From Microbacterium sp. AZCO (GTDB lineage: Bacteria; Actinomycetota; Actinomycetes; Actinomycetales; Microbacteriaceae), in the NCBI RefSeq assembly GCF_039614715.1, contig NZ_CP154857.1, positions 186,001-250,000 of the forward strand: DNA of 64,000 nucleotides, written 5' to 3'. The first letter of the stretch is position 1; the number at the start of each line of letters is the position of its first letter. Below, piece after piece: positions 46,171 through 55,453 of the stretch. The position numbers were made by a program, and so were the translations under genes. The notes below the pieces were generated by a model. It was not told the DNA's origin. It saw only the letters and a list, made by a program, of their open reading frames with translations, and ran no database searches.

Positions 46171-48656
46171 CGGGCGACCAGCTGGTTCGCGCTGCGGAGC
46201 ACCTCGGGGGCCGCGATGCCCCTCACGTCGAGCGCGCCTGCATGGCGGATCAGGATGCCGGTGCTCTCGCCGGGCAGCAGGGTCACGAGCCCCTCGGCGG
46301 CGGCGGCCGAGCGGTCGAGCTTGTCGGCGAGGATCGTGACGTCGCGCACGAGGTTCCCCGCCGTGATCGTCACGAGCGTGCCGCCGTCAACGGGCTCGGT
46401 CGACACCTCGAGTTCAGCCGCACCGAGTGCCGAATCACGCGGCTCCGCGAAGAACCACTCGCCCCGCACGCCGTCGATCTCCCCGACGACGAGCTCGCCG
46501 CCGGCATCTCCCGGCGAGGCGACCGAGGCATCGAGTGCGACGGTCACCGTGCCGCGCGCCGCGACCTCGACCGAGGCATCCTGTTCCGCGAGCGGCTCCC
46601 CGTCGAAGTCGAGCCGGCGCAGGTGTAGCGTGCCCGACCACGCTTCGCCCGTGTCGTTCGACACGATCGCGGCGAGGCCGCCGTCGCGCGGCTGGATCGT
46701 CACGAGCCGCGGGGCGAAGGCGCGCTGCAGCGCGTGGAAGAGCGGCTTCGGGCGCTCGTCGCCGTCGATCGCGGCCCATGACGTGACGGGCCAGCAGTCG
46801 TTGAGCTGCCACACGATCGCGCCCTGCGTGTGCGGCGCCCACGAGCGGAAGTGCTCGAGCGCCGTGCGCACCGCGATCGCCTGATTGAGCTGCATCGCCC
46901 AGTGCCACGTCTCCATGTCGTCGGGCACGCGGAAGTGCGGCACGAGGCCGTTCGTCAGCTTGACGTTTCCCTCCATCGCCTTCTGGTGCAGCGTCATGCC
47001 GGGTGACTCGGGCGTGAGCGGGTCGTCGTCGAGCCAGTGCACGAGCGTCGACCACGCGGGCGGCCCCTGCCAGCCGAACTCGGCGACGAAGCGCGGCGTG
47101 TGCTCGCGGTACGTCGCGTAGTCGCGGCGGTTCCACTGCTCCCACAGGTGCATCGAGCCGTGCGCCTCGTCGTTGGGGTGCGCGCCGGTCTGCGCCGAGC
47201 CGTCCCAGCCGCCGCCGGGGCTGAACGGGCTTCCGGGAGCGTACGGCACGTGCGGAGCGAGTTCTGCGATGAGTGCGGGGAAGAGCTCGTAGTAGTAGTG
47301 CGCGCCCCACGTCCGGCCGTCGAGGCGCTCCTTCCACCCCCAGTCCTCGAAGCCCCAGAGGTTCTCGTTGTTGCCGGTCAGCAGCACGAGGGAAGGGTGG
47401 GATGCCAGTCGCACGATGTTCTCGCGCGCCTCGGCCTCGACCTCCGAGCGGAGAGGCTCCTCCTCGGGGTAGGCGGCGCACGCGAAGAGGAAGTCCTGCC
47501 ATGTGAGCAGGCCCAGCTCGTCGCACAGGTCGTAGAAGTCGTCCGACTCGTAGATGCCGCCGCCCCACACGCGGATGAGGTTGATCCCGCCGTCGAGCGC
47601 CTGACGCAGTCGCCGCTCGTAGCGTGCGCGGTCGACGCGCACGGGAAGCGCGTCGTCGGGGATCCAGTTGACCCCCTTCACGAAGACGGGCTGGTCGTTG
47701 ACGACGAGCGTGAAGGGCGTGCCCGCGTCGTCGGGCGTCGTGTCCCACCGCACCGTGCGGAAGCCCACGACGCGGTGGGTCTCGTCGATGACCGACCCGC
47801 CGTCGTCGAGCTGCACGTCGACGACGTAGCGGGGCTGCTCGCCGTAGCCCGCGGGCCACCAGCGCTCGACCGCTGCGAGGTCGAGGCGCGCGCGCACCTC
47901 GCCGCCGTCGAATCCGAAGACCCCGAACGCGGGTGTCTCGAGCCCGAGCCCGTTGACGGCGAAGCGCAGCGAGAGCGCCGCATCCGCGGCATCCGTCTCC
48001 CTCTCGACCGTCGCGACCACCTCGACGACGCCGCCGTCGCCCTCGGGAGCCGCCGTCACCCGCACCTCGGCGAGGCGCGCCGCCGACCACGACTCGAGGC
48101 GCACGCCGCGCCAGAGGCCGCTCGTGTAGGTCGCGATGCCCCAGTCCCACCCGAAGTTGCAGGCCGACTTGCGGATCGCCTCGTAGGGGAGGGGATACGG
48201 GCGCGGGCGCGCGCCGAGCTCGAGGCTCTGCGAATTGGCGTACGGCACGGGTGCGCGGAAGCGCACCTCGAGGCTGTTCTCGCCCTCGCGCAGCCGGCCG
48301 TCGACCGGCAGCCGGTACGACCGGTGCTGGTTGGCGACCGCGGCGATCACCTCGCCGTTGAGCACGATCTCGGCGACCGTGTCGACGCCGTCGAAGACGA
48401 GGTCGTGCCGCGAGTCGCCGTCGGGCGCCCAGTCGAAGGTCGTGCGGTAGGTCCAGTCGACGAGCCCGATCCACGCGAGCAGCGCCTCGTTGACGCCGCG
48501 GTACGGGTCGGGGATGAGTCCCGCCGCGAGCAGGTCGAGGTGCACGCACCCGGGGACGGTCGCGGGCACGTCGACGATGTCGAGATCGGCGGGCACCGGC
48601 CCTCGGGCGGCGCGGAGGGTCCAGCCGTCGTGGAGGGGGCGGCGGGTCAGGGTCAC
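46167..48656 (-). CDS. GH2 beta-mannosidase
   Basis: 829 residues. The order is the jelly-roll sugar-binding domain (to about 180, with KSACNFGWDWG), an immunoglobulin-like domain, the TIM barrel (from about 325, KGVNWIPDDALP), and C-terminal beta domains. The acid/base is E431 in LLTGNNENLW and the nucleophile E526 in RFVAEFGWQGP. VWGGGIYESDDFYDLCDELG is typical of beta-mannosidases within GH2. It should release mannose from beta-mannosides. The start is GTG 48656, in a GTGA overlap with the permease gene; the open frame upstream belongs to the permease region. No signal peptide is present. Confidence 0.93.
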   Translation of the reverse strand: MTLTRRPLHDGWTLRAARGPVPADLDIVDVPATVPGCVHLDLLAAGLIPDPYRGVNEALLAWIGLVDWTYRTTFDWAPDGDSRHDLVFDGVDTVAEIVLNGEVIAAVANQHRSYRLPVDGRLREGENSLEVRFRAPVPYANSQSLELGARPRPYPLPYEAIRKSACNFGWDWGIATYTSGLWRGVRLESWSAARLAEVRVTAAPEGDGGVVEVVATVERETDAADAALSLRFAVNGLGLETPAFGVFGFDGGEVRARLDLAAVERWWPAGYGEQPRYVVDVQLDDGGSVIDETHRVVGFRTVRWDTTPDDAGTPFTLVVNDQPVFVKGVNWIPDDALPVRVDRARYERRLRQALDGGINLIRVWGGGIYESDDFYDLCDELGLLTWQDFLFACAAYPEEEPLRSEVEAEARENIVRLASHPSLVLLTGNNENLWGFEDWGWKERLDGRTWGAHYYYELFPALIAELAPHVPYAPGSPFSPGGGWDGSAQTGAHPNDEAHGSMHLWEQWNRRDYATYREHTPRFVAEFGWQGPPAWSTLVHWLDDDPLTPESPGMTLHQKAMEGNVKLTNGLVPHFRVPDDMETWHWAMQLNQAIAVRTALEHFRSWAPHTQGAIVWQLNDCWPVTSWAAIDGDERPKPLFHALQRAFAPRLVTIQPRDGGLAAIVSNDTGEAWSGTLHLRRLDFDGEPLAEQDASVEVAARGTVTVALDASVASPGDAGGELVVGEIDGVRGEWFFAEPRDSALGAAELEVSTEPVDGGTLVTITAGNLVRDVTILADKLDRSAAAAEGLVTLLPGESTGILIRHAGALDVRGIAAPEVLRSANQLVAR

Positions 48657-49552
48657 TTGACTGCTCCGGAGGTCAGGCCGCGGTAGATCCACCGCTGCAG
48701 CAGGAGGAACGCGATGAGCGTCGGGATGATGACGAGGATGGTGCCGGCCGCGATGACCTCCCACTGCGCGCCGAACGGCCCCTTGAACCGGAACAGCGAC
48801 GTCGAGATGAGGCCTTCGCTCGGCAGGTACAGGAAGGGCGCGTAGAACTCGTTGTACACCGCGATGCCCTTGATGATCACGACCGTCGCGATCGCGGGAC
48901 GAAGGAGCGGCAGCACGATGCGCCAGTAGATCGTCCAGCGGTTCGCGCCGTCGATCATGGCGGCCTCGTCGAGCGAGATCGGGATCGACTGCATGAACTG
49001 GATGAACAGGTACAGCGCGATGACGTCCGTGCCCATGAACAGCAGGATCAGAGCCGCCTTCGTGTCATACAGCCCGAGGCCGTTGACGAGCTGGAACGTC
49101 GCGACCTGGCTCGTGACGCTCGGGATGAGCGTCGCGACGAGGAAGAGGCCCATCACGAGCTTCTTCCCCCGGAACGCGAACCGGTCGAGGGCGTAGGCGG
49201 CCATCGTGCCGATGAACACCGTGCCGGCGAGCGAGACGACGAGCACGATCGTGGTGTTGACGAACCCCTCGAGCATCTTGCCGCTCGTGAAGGCCGTGAC
49301 GAAGTTGTCGAGGTTCAGCCAGCTCGACGGGGGCGTGAACGGGCCGGTCGTGCCGTATTCCTGCTTCGTCTTGAAGCTCGCGAACAGCAGCACCGTGAGG
49401 GGCAGCAGCGTCACGATCGCCGCGACGACGAGGCTCGTGTACTTGGCGGTCTGCGCGCTCATCGATCGCAGCCGCATGCCGAGGGTGAGGCCGCCGACCG
49501 GCTCGCGAGGAGCGGGCGGCTTCCCGGTCGTCAGGGTCTCGGTGACGGTCAT
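48653..49552 (-). CDS. Sugar ABC transporter permease (MalG type)
   Basis: 299 residues with six membrane segments. The EAA loop that contacts the ATPase is visible as SLDEAAMIDGANRWTIYWRIVLPLLRPA (residues about 200-227). The C-terminus RGLTSGAVK is typical of MalG-type subunits. It begins at ATG 49552, overlapping the other permease gene by 4 nt. No ATPase gene is in the operon, so a shared MsiK-type ATPase encoded elsewhere is expected, as usual in actinobacteria. Confidence 0.95.
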   Translation of the reverse strand: MTVTETLTTGKPPAPREPVGGLTLGMRLRSMSAQTAKYTSLVVAAIVTLLPLTVLLFASFKTKQEYGTTGPFTPPSSWLNLDNFVTAFTSGKMLEGFVNTTIVLVVSLAGTVFIGTMAAYALDRFAFRGKKLVMGLFLVATLIPSVTSQVATFQLVNGLGLYDTKAALILLFMGTDVIALYLFIQFMQSIPISLDEAAMIDGANRWTIYWRIVLPLLRPAIATVVIIKGIAVYNEFYAPFLYLPSEGLISTSLFRFKGPFGAQWEVIAAGTILVIIPTLIAFLLLQRWIYRGLTSGAVK

Positions 49553-50544
49553 GTCAGGTCCACCTTCTCGTCGGGGAAGAGTTTTCGCTGCACGACCGTG
49601 ACGACCAGCACGATGAGCAGCAGCACGACGGCCATCGCCGAGGCGAGGCCCACCTGTCGGAAGCTGAAGGCCGTCTGCAGCGTCTGGATGACGAAGGTCG
49701 ACGACCCGTTGGCGCCGCCCGTCATGATGAACGGGATCTCGAACACCGAGAGGCTGCCGGCGATCGCGAGGATGAACGACAGGCCGATGACGCGCCGGAT
49801 GCCGGGGAAGATGATCGCCCAGAACTGCTGCCAGCGGGTCGCGCCGTCGAGCTCGGCCGCCTCGTACAGGTCGTGCGGGATCGACTGGATCGCGCCCAGG
49901 AACAGCACGAAGTTCATGCCCGTGTAGCGCCAGACTGATGTGCCCGCGAGCGACCAGTTGACGATGTTCGGGTCGCCCAGCCAGTGCGGCGGGTCGGCGA
50001 CGCCGAACCACGACAGCACCGTGTCCAAAGTGCCCCCCGGCTGGAAGAGGTAGAGGAAGACGAAGCCGATCGCGACGCCGTTGATGAGATAGGGGAAGAA
50101 CAGGATGCCTCGGAAGAGGCTCGAGAAGCGCGTCGAGAAGCTGAGGATCGTGGCGAAGTACAGCGCGATGGCCATCTGCGCGAACGACGCGAGGAAGTAG
50201 TAGAGGCTCACGAAGAAGACCGAGAAGATCTTCGGGTCGGTGAAGACCTCGACGTAGTTGTCGAGCCCCACGAAGTTCTTTGTGCGGTCGATGCCGTCCC
50301 AGTCCGTGACGCTGTAGTAGAAGAGGTTCAGCGCCGGCCAGTAGGTGAAGAGCAGCAGCAGTCCGAGGGCAGCGGCCAGGAAGAGCCAGGGCGTGAGGCC
50401 CCGCACGACCGCGCGGCGGCCCGAGACGAGCGGGCGGGACCCGCCGGTCCCGCGGATCGCTCCGCGGAACCGGCGAGACTCGACAGCGGGGGAGAGGACG
50501 GCAGGCGCTCCGGCCGGAGCCCCACCGGGTGAGGTGATCGACAT
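49549..50544 (-). CDS. Sugar ABC transporter permease (MalF type)
   Basis: 331 residues. After a 50-residue basic cytoplasmic tail come six membrane segments. The EAA loop is DLYEAAELDGATRWQQFWAIIFPGI. With the MalG-type partner it forms the membrane channel of the importer. It lies 18 bp after the binding-protein gene and overlaps the next gene by 4 nt. Confidence 0.95.
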   Translation of the reverse strand: MSITSPGGAPAGAPAVLSPAVESRRFRGAIRGTGGSRPLVSGRRAVVRGLTPWLFLAAALGLLLLFTYWPALNLFYYSVTDWDGIDRTKNFVGLDNYVEVFTDPKIFSVFFVSLYYFLASFAQMAIALYFATILSFSTRFSSLFRGILFFPYLINGVAIGFVFLYLFQPGGTLDTVLSWFGVADPPHWLGDPNIVNWSLAGTSVWRYTGMNFVLFLGAIQSIPHDLYEAAELDGATRWQQFWAIIFPGIRRVIGLSFILAIAGSLSVFEIPFIMTGGANGSSTFVIQTLQTAFSFRQVGLASAMAVVLLLIVLVVTVVQRKLFPDEKVDLT

Positions 50545-50562
50545 GTCGCTGCCGTCCTTCCG

Positions 50563-51876
50563 TCAGTTCGCGAGCTTCTGGACCGCGGCGCCCCACTGGT
50601 CGTTGAGCTCCGCGAAGTAGCTGTCCTTGTCGCCGTCGGCGGCGCCGCGAGCGATGTCGATGAGCTTCTGGCGGTAGAGCGGGCCGTAGAGGTCGACCTT
50701 GGACTCATTGGCCGTGTCGGCGAGCAGGCTCTCCTCGCCCGCCGGAGCGGCCTTGATCTCGAGGAGCTTGACGCCGGCGTCGGAGAAGTCCTGCAGGTTC
50801 TTCGGCAGCGGAGCATCCTTGACCGACGAGATCATGCCCTGGGTGTCGGTGTAGCCCGACTCGTTCACGACCCACTGGATCCACGCCCATGCGGCGGCCT
50901 TCGCCTTGGAGAACTTGCTCACGGCGAGGTTGTAGTCGCCGCCGATCACGGCGTACTGCGAGCCGTCGACGTTCGCGGGGAAGGCCATGTAGCCGATGTC
51001 GTCGGCGGACCCGCCGTTGTCGGTCGCGGCGGCCTGCATCTGCGAGATCGCCCACGAGCCGAGGGGCATCGTCGCGATCTTGCCCGTGCCCAGGTCGACC
51101 TTCGACTGCTCCCAGTTCGTGGTCAGCGGGTCGTCCTCCGTCAGGCCGGCGGCGACGGTGTCGTAGGTGAGCGAGTCGATCGCATAGACGTCGGTGCCCT
51201 CGGTCCACGGCGCCTTGTCGTGGGCGAGCGTCATGTTGGCGTCGTCGTCGTTCGTGATGGCGCCGAGGTTGCCGAAGCTCTGCGTGAGCGGCCAGCCGTC
51301 CTTGTAGTTCGTGTACATCGGGATGGCGGCGGTCTTCGACTTGATCTGCTTCAGGTCGTCGAGCCACTCGGCCTCTGTCGTCGGCAGCGTCGAGAGGCCG
51401 GCCTCCTCCCAGACCTTCTTGTTGTAGACGATGCCGTTGGCGTTGCCGCCCCAGGCGATGCCGTACTGCGTGCCGTCGTAGCTCGCGGCGGGGAGGAACC
51501 GGTAGGTGTCCTTGAAGTCCGCGGTCTTGCCGAGGGGCTCGAGGAACTGCTCGAACTGGTCGGGCTGGATCGCAGGGATGCCGATGACGTCGCCGAAGTT
51601 GTTCGTGCTCATGCGCGTGAGCATCTCGTTCGAGTAGTCGGTGATGCCCTCGAACGTGACGTTGACGTCGGGATACTTCTTCTCGAACTCGGCCTTGTAC
51701 TTGTCGAACGTGCCGTCCTGGATGAGGTCGGTGCGCCAGGTGACGACCTTGATGTCGCCCTTGACGTCGCCGTCGATCGTGTTGTCGGCGGAGCCGGCGC
51801 TCCCACCGGCGCAGCCGCTGAGCGCGAGGCCCGCCACGGCCGTCAGCGCGAGGGCGGCGAATGCCTTCCTTGCCAT
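50563..51876 (-). CDS. Sugar ABC transporter substrate-binding lipoprotein
   Basis: 437 residues. The lipoprotein signal is RKAFAALALTAVAGLALSGC. The family-1 extracellular solute-binding fold is visible (IKVVTWRTDLIQDGTFDKY, GDVIGIPAIQPDQFEQFLEP, YGIAWGGNANGIVYNKKVW). It captures the oligosaccharide outside and delivers it to the two permeases. The start is ATG 51876 with AGGAGA 9 nt upstream; the open frame further upstream is not needed. It is the first gene of the minus-strand operon and has the promoter at 51958-51987. Confidence 0.95.
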   Translation of the reverse strand: MARKAFAALALTAVAGLALSGCAGGSAGSADNTIDGDVKGDIKVVTWRTDLIQDGTFDKYKAEFEKKYPDVNVTFEGITDYSNEMLTRMSTNNFGDVIGIPAIQPDQFEQFLEPLGKTADFKDTYRFLPAASYDGTQYGIAWGGNANGIVYNKKVWEEAGLSTLPTTEAEWLDDLKQIKSKTAAIPMYTNYKDGWPLTQSFGNLGAITNDDDANMTLAHDKAPWTEGTDVYAIDSLTYDTVAAGLTEDDPLTTNWEQSKVDLGTGKIATMPLGSWAISQMQAAATDNGGSADDIGYMAFPANVDGSQYAVIGGDYNLAVSKFSKAKAAAWAWIQWVVNESGYTDTQGMISSVKDAPLPKNLQDFSDAGVKLLEIKAAPAGEESLLADTANESKVDLYGPLYRQKLIDIARGAADGDKDSYFAELNDQWGAAVQKLAN

Positions 51877-51957
51877 GTGTCTCTCCTTGTCAGGTTCACC
51901 CTTGAACTTGCGGATGCGGGGGATCCGCCGCATCGTCGCGCGGGTTGTCGCAGGAGC

Positions 51958-51987
51958 AGAGTAGGCATGCATCCGGACCGATTGCAA
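51958..51987 (-). promoter_or_regulatory. Promoter of the mannoside ABC/glycosidase operon
   Basis: On the minus strand TTGCAA (51987-51982), 18 bp, TACTCT (51963-51958). The leader to the first ATG is about 75 nt. A TTGACA hexamer lies about 15 bp further upstream on the same strand but has no suitable -10. Confidence 0.5.
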
Positions 51988-52044
51988 GCACAGAATGTCA
52001 ACGCTGTCTTGTCATGTCCACTGAGCGTTTGCGTAACGGAAAAA

Positions 52045-52068
52045 CCAATTAATCGGGGATTTAATTGG
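52045..52068. promoter_or_regulatory. AT-rich inverted repeat in the lacI/operon divergent region
   Basis: CCAATTAA (52045-52052), 8 nt, TTAATTGG (52061-52068): a perfect 8-8-8 inverted repeat in an AT-rich island, unusual in DNA of 70% GC. It lies midway between the two divergent promoters and is a good candidate binding site for a second regulator. Confidence 0.55.
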
Positions 52069-52120
52069 GCACATATTCGGCATGTCGCCTCTGATGTCTG
52101 TCAAATGTCCTACGTCGTCA

Positions 52121-52143
52121 TGAAAGCGCTTCGATGCTAGGCT
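52121..52143 (+). promoter_or_regulatory. LacI-type operator and -10 box of the lacI gene
   Basis: TGAAAGCGCTTCGA (52121-52134) is a near-palindrome with the central AGCGCT typical of LacI/GalR-family operators. It is followed 3 bp later by TAGGCT (52138-52143), the -10 of the lacI gene, so it sits in the promoter spacer. Autorepression and repression of the divergent operon are likely. Confidence 0.65.
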
Positions 52144-52173
52144 GGGCGGCACTCCGAGGAAGGAGCGCCACCG

Positions 52174-53196
52174 ATGACGGTTCAGAACCGAGCCACGCTC
52201 GACGACGTCGCCCGCCTCGCGGGCGTCAGCTCCAAGACGGTGTCGCGGGTCTTCACGAATCGTGAGCTCGTCGCCCCCGAGACTGTCGAGCGGGTGCTGG
52301 CGGCGGCCAAGCGGCTCAGATTCCGCCCCAACACGCTCGCCCGCAGCCTGCGCCGGGGCGGAGCGACCAACACGTTCGGCTTCATCATGGGCGAGCTGAA
52401 CAACCCCTTCTACTACAAGGTCGCTGCCGGCATCGAGAAGGAGCTGGCGGCGAACGGCTTCGCGCTCGTCGTGGCCACGACCGACGACACCGCCGAAGGC
52501 GAGGAGCGCGTCGCCGATGCCCTGCTCGCCCAGCGCATCGCGGCGCTCCTGCTCATCCCGGTCGCCGACGATCAGTCCTACCTCGAGGGCGAGCGGCACC
52601 TCGGCACCCCCGTCATCGCGATCGACCGCCCGGCACGCAACCTCGTCGCCGACTCGATCGTGCTCGAGAACCGGCGCGGCGTGTACGACGCGACGATGCG
52701 GCTGCTCGCGCGCGGCCACCGCCGCATCGGCTACGTGTGCAACCCGGCGTCGGTCTACACCCAGTCCGAGCGACTGCGCGGCTACCGCGAGGCGCTCGCC
52801 GCCTACGGCATCACCGACAGCACGCGGTGGGAGCGTCTCGTCGACGACATGAGCATCAAGCCCGACGGCATCGTCGACGAGCTCCTCTCGGGCGACGACG
52901 CGCCGACGGCCCTCATCACGGGGAACAACCGCGTGACCGTGGGTGCCCTCCGCGTGCTGCGCGACCGCCACGACGACGGCCGCACGGCGCTCGTCGGCTT
53001 CGACGACTTCGACACGGCCGATGTGCTCGGGGTCTCGGTCGTCTCGTACGACCCCATCGAACTCGGCCGCCGGGCCGCGATGCTCGCCCTCGAGCGCATC
53101 GGCGACCCGTCGGGCTTCACGCGGCAGATCGAGCTGCCCACCTGGATCGTCGAGCGCGGCACGGGTGAGCGCCCGCCGCGAGAGGAGAGCGCATGA
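52174..53196 (+). CDS. LacI-family repressor
   Basis: 340 residues. The N-terminal helix-turn-helix and hinge are clear: TLDDVARLAGVSSKTVSRVF and RPNTLARSLRRG. The periplasmic-binding-protein-like sensor follows (TNTFGFIMGELNNPFYYKVA, IAALLLIPVADDQSYLEG, RGHRRIGYVCNPASV, ALVGFDDFDTADVLGVSVV). It is divergent from the mannoside operon and coupled by an ATGA overlap to the alpha-galactosidase gene, so it probably controls both. GAGGAAGGAG lies before the ATG. Confidence 0.94.
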   Translation: MTVQNRATLDDVARLAGVSSKTVSRVFTNRELVAPETVERVLAAAKRLRFRPNTLARSLRRGGATNTFGFIMGELNNPFYYKVAAGIEKELAANGFALVVATTDDTAEGEERVADALLAQRIAALLLIPVADDQSYLEGERHLGTPVIAIDRPARNLVADSIVLENRRGVYDATMRLLARGHRRIGYVCNPASVYTQSERLRGYREALAAYGITDSTRWERLVDDMSIKPDGIVDELLSGDDAPTALITGNNRVTVGALRVLRDRHDDGRTALVGFDDFDTADVLGVSVVSYDPIELGRRAAMLALERIGDPSGFTRQIELPTWIVERGTGERPPREESA

Positions 53197-55331
53197 CCGC
53201 CGGCTTCACCCACCTCGAGGCCGAGGGCGTCTCGGTCCTCGTCGAGCACCGTCCGCGGGGCCTTCCGCGCGTCCTGCACTGGGGGGCGGCGCTGGGGCCG
53301 CTCGCGGCGGACGACGCCGCGGCGATCGCCCGCGGGGTCAGCCGTCAGTCCCCTCCCGGCACTCTCGACGCCGCGTGGCAGGTGACGCTCTCGCCCGCCG
53401 AGGGCGACGGCTGGACGGGACGACCGGGACTCCAGCTCCGGCGCCGCGGTGTGCTCCACCACTCGCGCTGGGCCGAGACCGACCGAGCCGCGACCGACGC
53501 CGAGCTCACCGTGTCGGCGCGGGACGCGGCATCCACTCTCCTGCTCACTATCCGCATCTCGATCGAGGCCGGGGGAGTCGTGTGGGTCGAGCACCGGCTG
53601 CGCCACGAGGGTGAAGGGGATGCCGAGCCCGTCGAGGTCGAGTGGCTCGAAGCGACCTTCCCCGTGCCGACCACGACCGACACGCTGACGACGTTCGACG
53701 GGCGGTGGACACGCGAGAAGCGCCCGGTCACGACGGCGATGCCCGCGGGGTCGACGGTGCGTCAATCGCGCCGCGGCCGCCCGGGCCACGACGCTCCCAC
53801 GATGCTGATCGCGTCGGAGCGTCCGCCGCTGTGGACGACCGGGCGGGCATGGGCGGCGCACGCGGCATGGTCGTCCGACGTGACGTATCGCGTCGACCGC
53901 GTGACCGACGCGGTGACCCTCATCGGCGCGGGCGAGCTGCTCCGCCCGGGGGAGGTCGTCCTGCAGCCGGGCGACGAGTACGCCGCGCCCCGCGTGGCGT
54001 TCTCCTGGACGGATGCCGGCCTCGACGCCCTCGCCGCGCGCACCCACACGTGGCTGCGGGCGCGGGCGCAGCATCCCTCGTCCCCTCGTCCTCTCGTGCT
54101 GAACACGTGGGAGGCGGTGTACTTCGACCACGATCAGGAGCGGCTCCTCGCGCTCGCAGAGCGCGCGGCGGAGGTCGGGATCGAGCGGTTCGTGCTCGAC
54201 GACGGATGGTTCCAGGGCCGCCGCGACGACACGACGAGCCTCGGCGACTGGGTCGTCGACGGCGACGTGTGGCCCGACGGGCTCGTGCCGCTCGCCGATC
54301 GCGTGCACGGCCTCGGGATGCAGTTCGGGCTGTGGTTCGAGCCCGAGATGGTCTCGCTCGACTCCGACGTCGCCCGCGCCCATCCCGAGTGGCTGCTGCA
54401 CGATCCGGGTCATCTCGACCACGAGCCGGAGCTGTCGTGGCGCACGCAGTACGTCCTCGACCTGGCGAATCCCGATGCGTATGCGCACGTGCTCGGGCAG
54501 ATCGATGCGGTCGTGCGGGAGGTCGGCGTCGACTTCATCAAGTGGGACCACAACCGCGACCTCGTCGAGTCGACGCACGACGGGCGGCCCGGCGGTCACG
54601 TCCAGATGCTCGCCGTCTACCGCCTCATCGCCGCGCTGAAGGAGCGGCATCCCGCGCTCGAGATCGAGTCCTGCTCGAGCGGGGGCGCGCGCACCGACCT
54701 CGGCATCCTCGAGGTGTGCGACCGGGTGTGGGCGAGCGACTCGAACGACCCCGTCGAGCGCCAGGACATCCAGCGCTGGACGGGGCTCCTCCTGCCGCCG
54801 GAGCTCGTCGGCGCGCACGTCGGGCCGACGACGTCGCACAGCTCGGGCCGCACGACGGCCCTGTCGTACCGCATGGCGACGAGCCTGATGGGCTCGGCGG
54901 GCTTCGAGTGGGACATCCTCGAGTGCGATGCGGACGAGGCGGCGGCCCTCCGGCGCTTCGGCGCCCTCTACAAGGAGCTGCGACCCGTCGTGCACGCGGG
55001 ACGCACGGTGCACGCCGACCTGCGCGATCCGGCCTGGCGCGTCACGGGCTTCGCGACCGACGATGCCTCGGTCGTCGTCGTCGCGACGGTCGCGAGCCTG
55101 GAGGATGCGCGGGCCGAGCGCCTGCGCCTCGCGTGGCTCGACCACGAGCGGCGCTACGCCGTGCGGGTGCGCACCGAGATCGGCGCCGCGGAGTACGGCT
55201 GGATCGCGCCCGAGTGGTACACCGCGGGAGGCGTGGACCTCCCCGGGCGGGTGCTCGCCGAGGCGGGACTGCAGCTGCCGACGCTCTGGCCCGTGCAGGC
55301 CTTCGTGCTGCACGTCACGCCGCTCGACTGA
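53193..55331 (+). CDS. GH36 alpha-galactosidase
   Basis: 712 residues, usual GH36 length. The beta-supersandwich N-terminal domain is followed by the TIM barrel (LVLNTWEAVYFDHDQERLL, FVLDDGWFQGRRDDTTSLGDW). The nucleophile is D452 in DFIKWDHNRDL and the acid/base D516 in RVWASDSND; ESCSSGGAR is also typical. There is no signal peptide. It removes alpha-linked galactose, for example from galactomannan oligosaccharides, which fits the neighbouring mannanase and mannosidase. It is coupled to lacI by a 4-nt overlap. Confidence 0.95.
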   Translation: MTAGFTHLEAEGVSVLVEHRPRGLPRVLHWGAALGPLAADDAAAIARGVSRQSPPGTLDAAWQVTLSPAEGDGWTGRPGLQLRRRGVLHHSRWAETDRAATDAELTVSARDAASTLLLTIRISIEAGGVVWVEHRLRHEGEGDAEPVEVEWLEATFPVPTTTDTLTTFDGRWTREKRPVTTAMPAGSTVRQSRRGRPGHDAPTMLIASERPPLWTTGRAWAAHAAWSSDVTYRVDRVTDAVTLIGAGELLRPGEVVLQPGDEYAAPRVAFSWTDAGLDALAARTHTWLRARAQHPSSPRPLVLNTWEAVYFDHDQERLLALAERAAEVGIERFVLDDGWFQGRRDDTTSLGDWVVDGDVWPDGLVPLADRVHGLGMQFGLWFEPEMVSLDSDVARAHPEWLLHDPGHLDHEPELSWRTQYVLDLANPDAYAHVLGQIDAVVREVGVDFIKWDHNRDLVESTHDGRPGGHVQMLAVYRLIAALKERHPALEIESCSSGGARTDLGILEVCDRVWASDSNDPVERQDIQRWTGLLLPPELVGAHVGPTTSHSSGRTTALSYRMATSLMGSAGFEWDILECDADEAAALRRFGALYKELRPVVHAGRTVHADLRDPAWRVTGFATDDASVVVVATVASLEDARAERLRLAWLDHERRYAVRVRTEIGAAEYGWIAPEWYTAGGVDLPGRVLAEAGLQLPTLWPVQAFVLHVTPLD

Positions 55332-55370
55332 CGCGGCGCCCGCCGCGTGCCGGCGTCGCGCCCGCGCAGC

Positions 55371-55441
55371 GTCGGAGATCTGCGCGTCCGTCGGAGGATT
55401 CCGCGTGAAACCTCCGACGACGGCACGATTCTCCGACGTTC
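55371..55441. repeat. REP-like palindromic element, copy 2
   Basis: Starts with GTCGGAGATC, has an inner GTCGGAGG paired with CCTCCGAC, and ends in ATTCTCCGACG. It aligns over its length with 39291-39360. It lies between the convergent GH36 and esterase genes and can also act as a two-way terminator through the inner stem. Confidence 0.6.
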
Positions 55442-55453
55442 GTGGTGCCGGCG

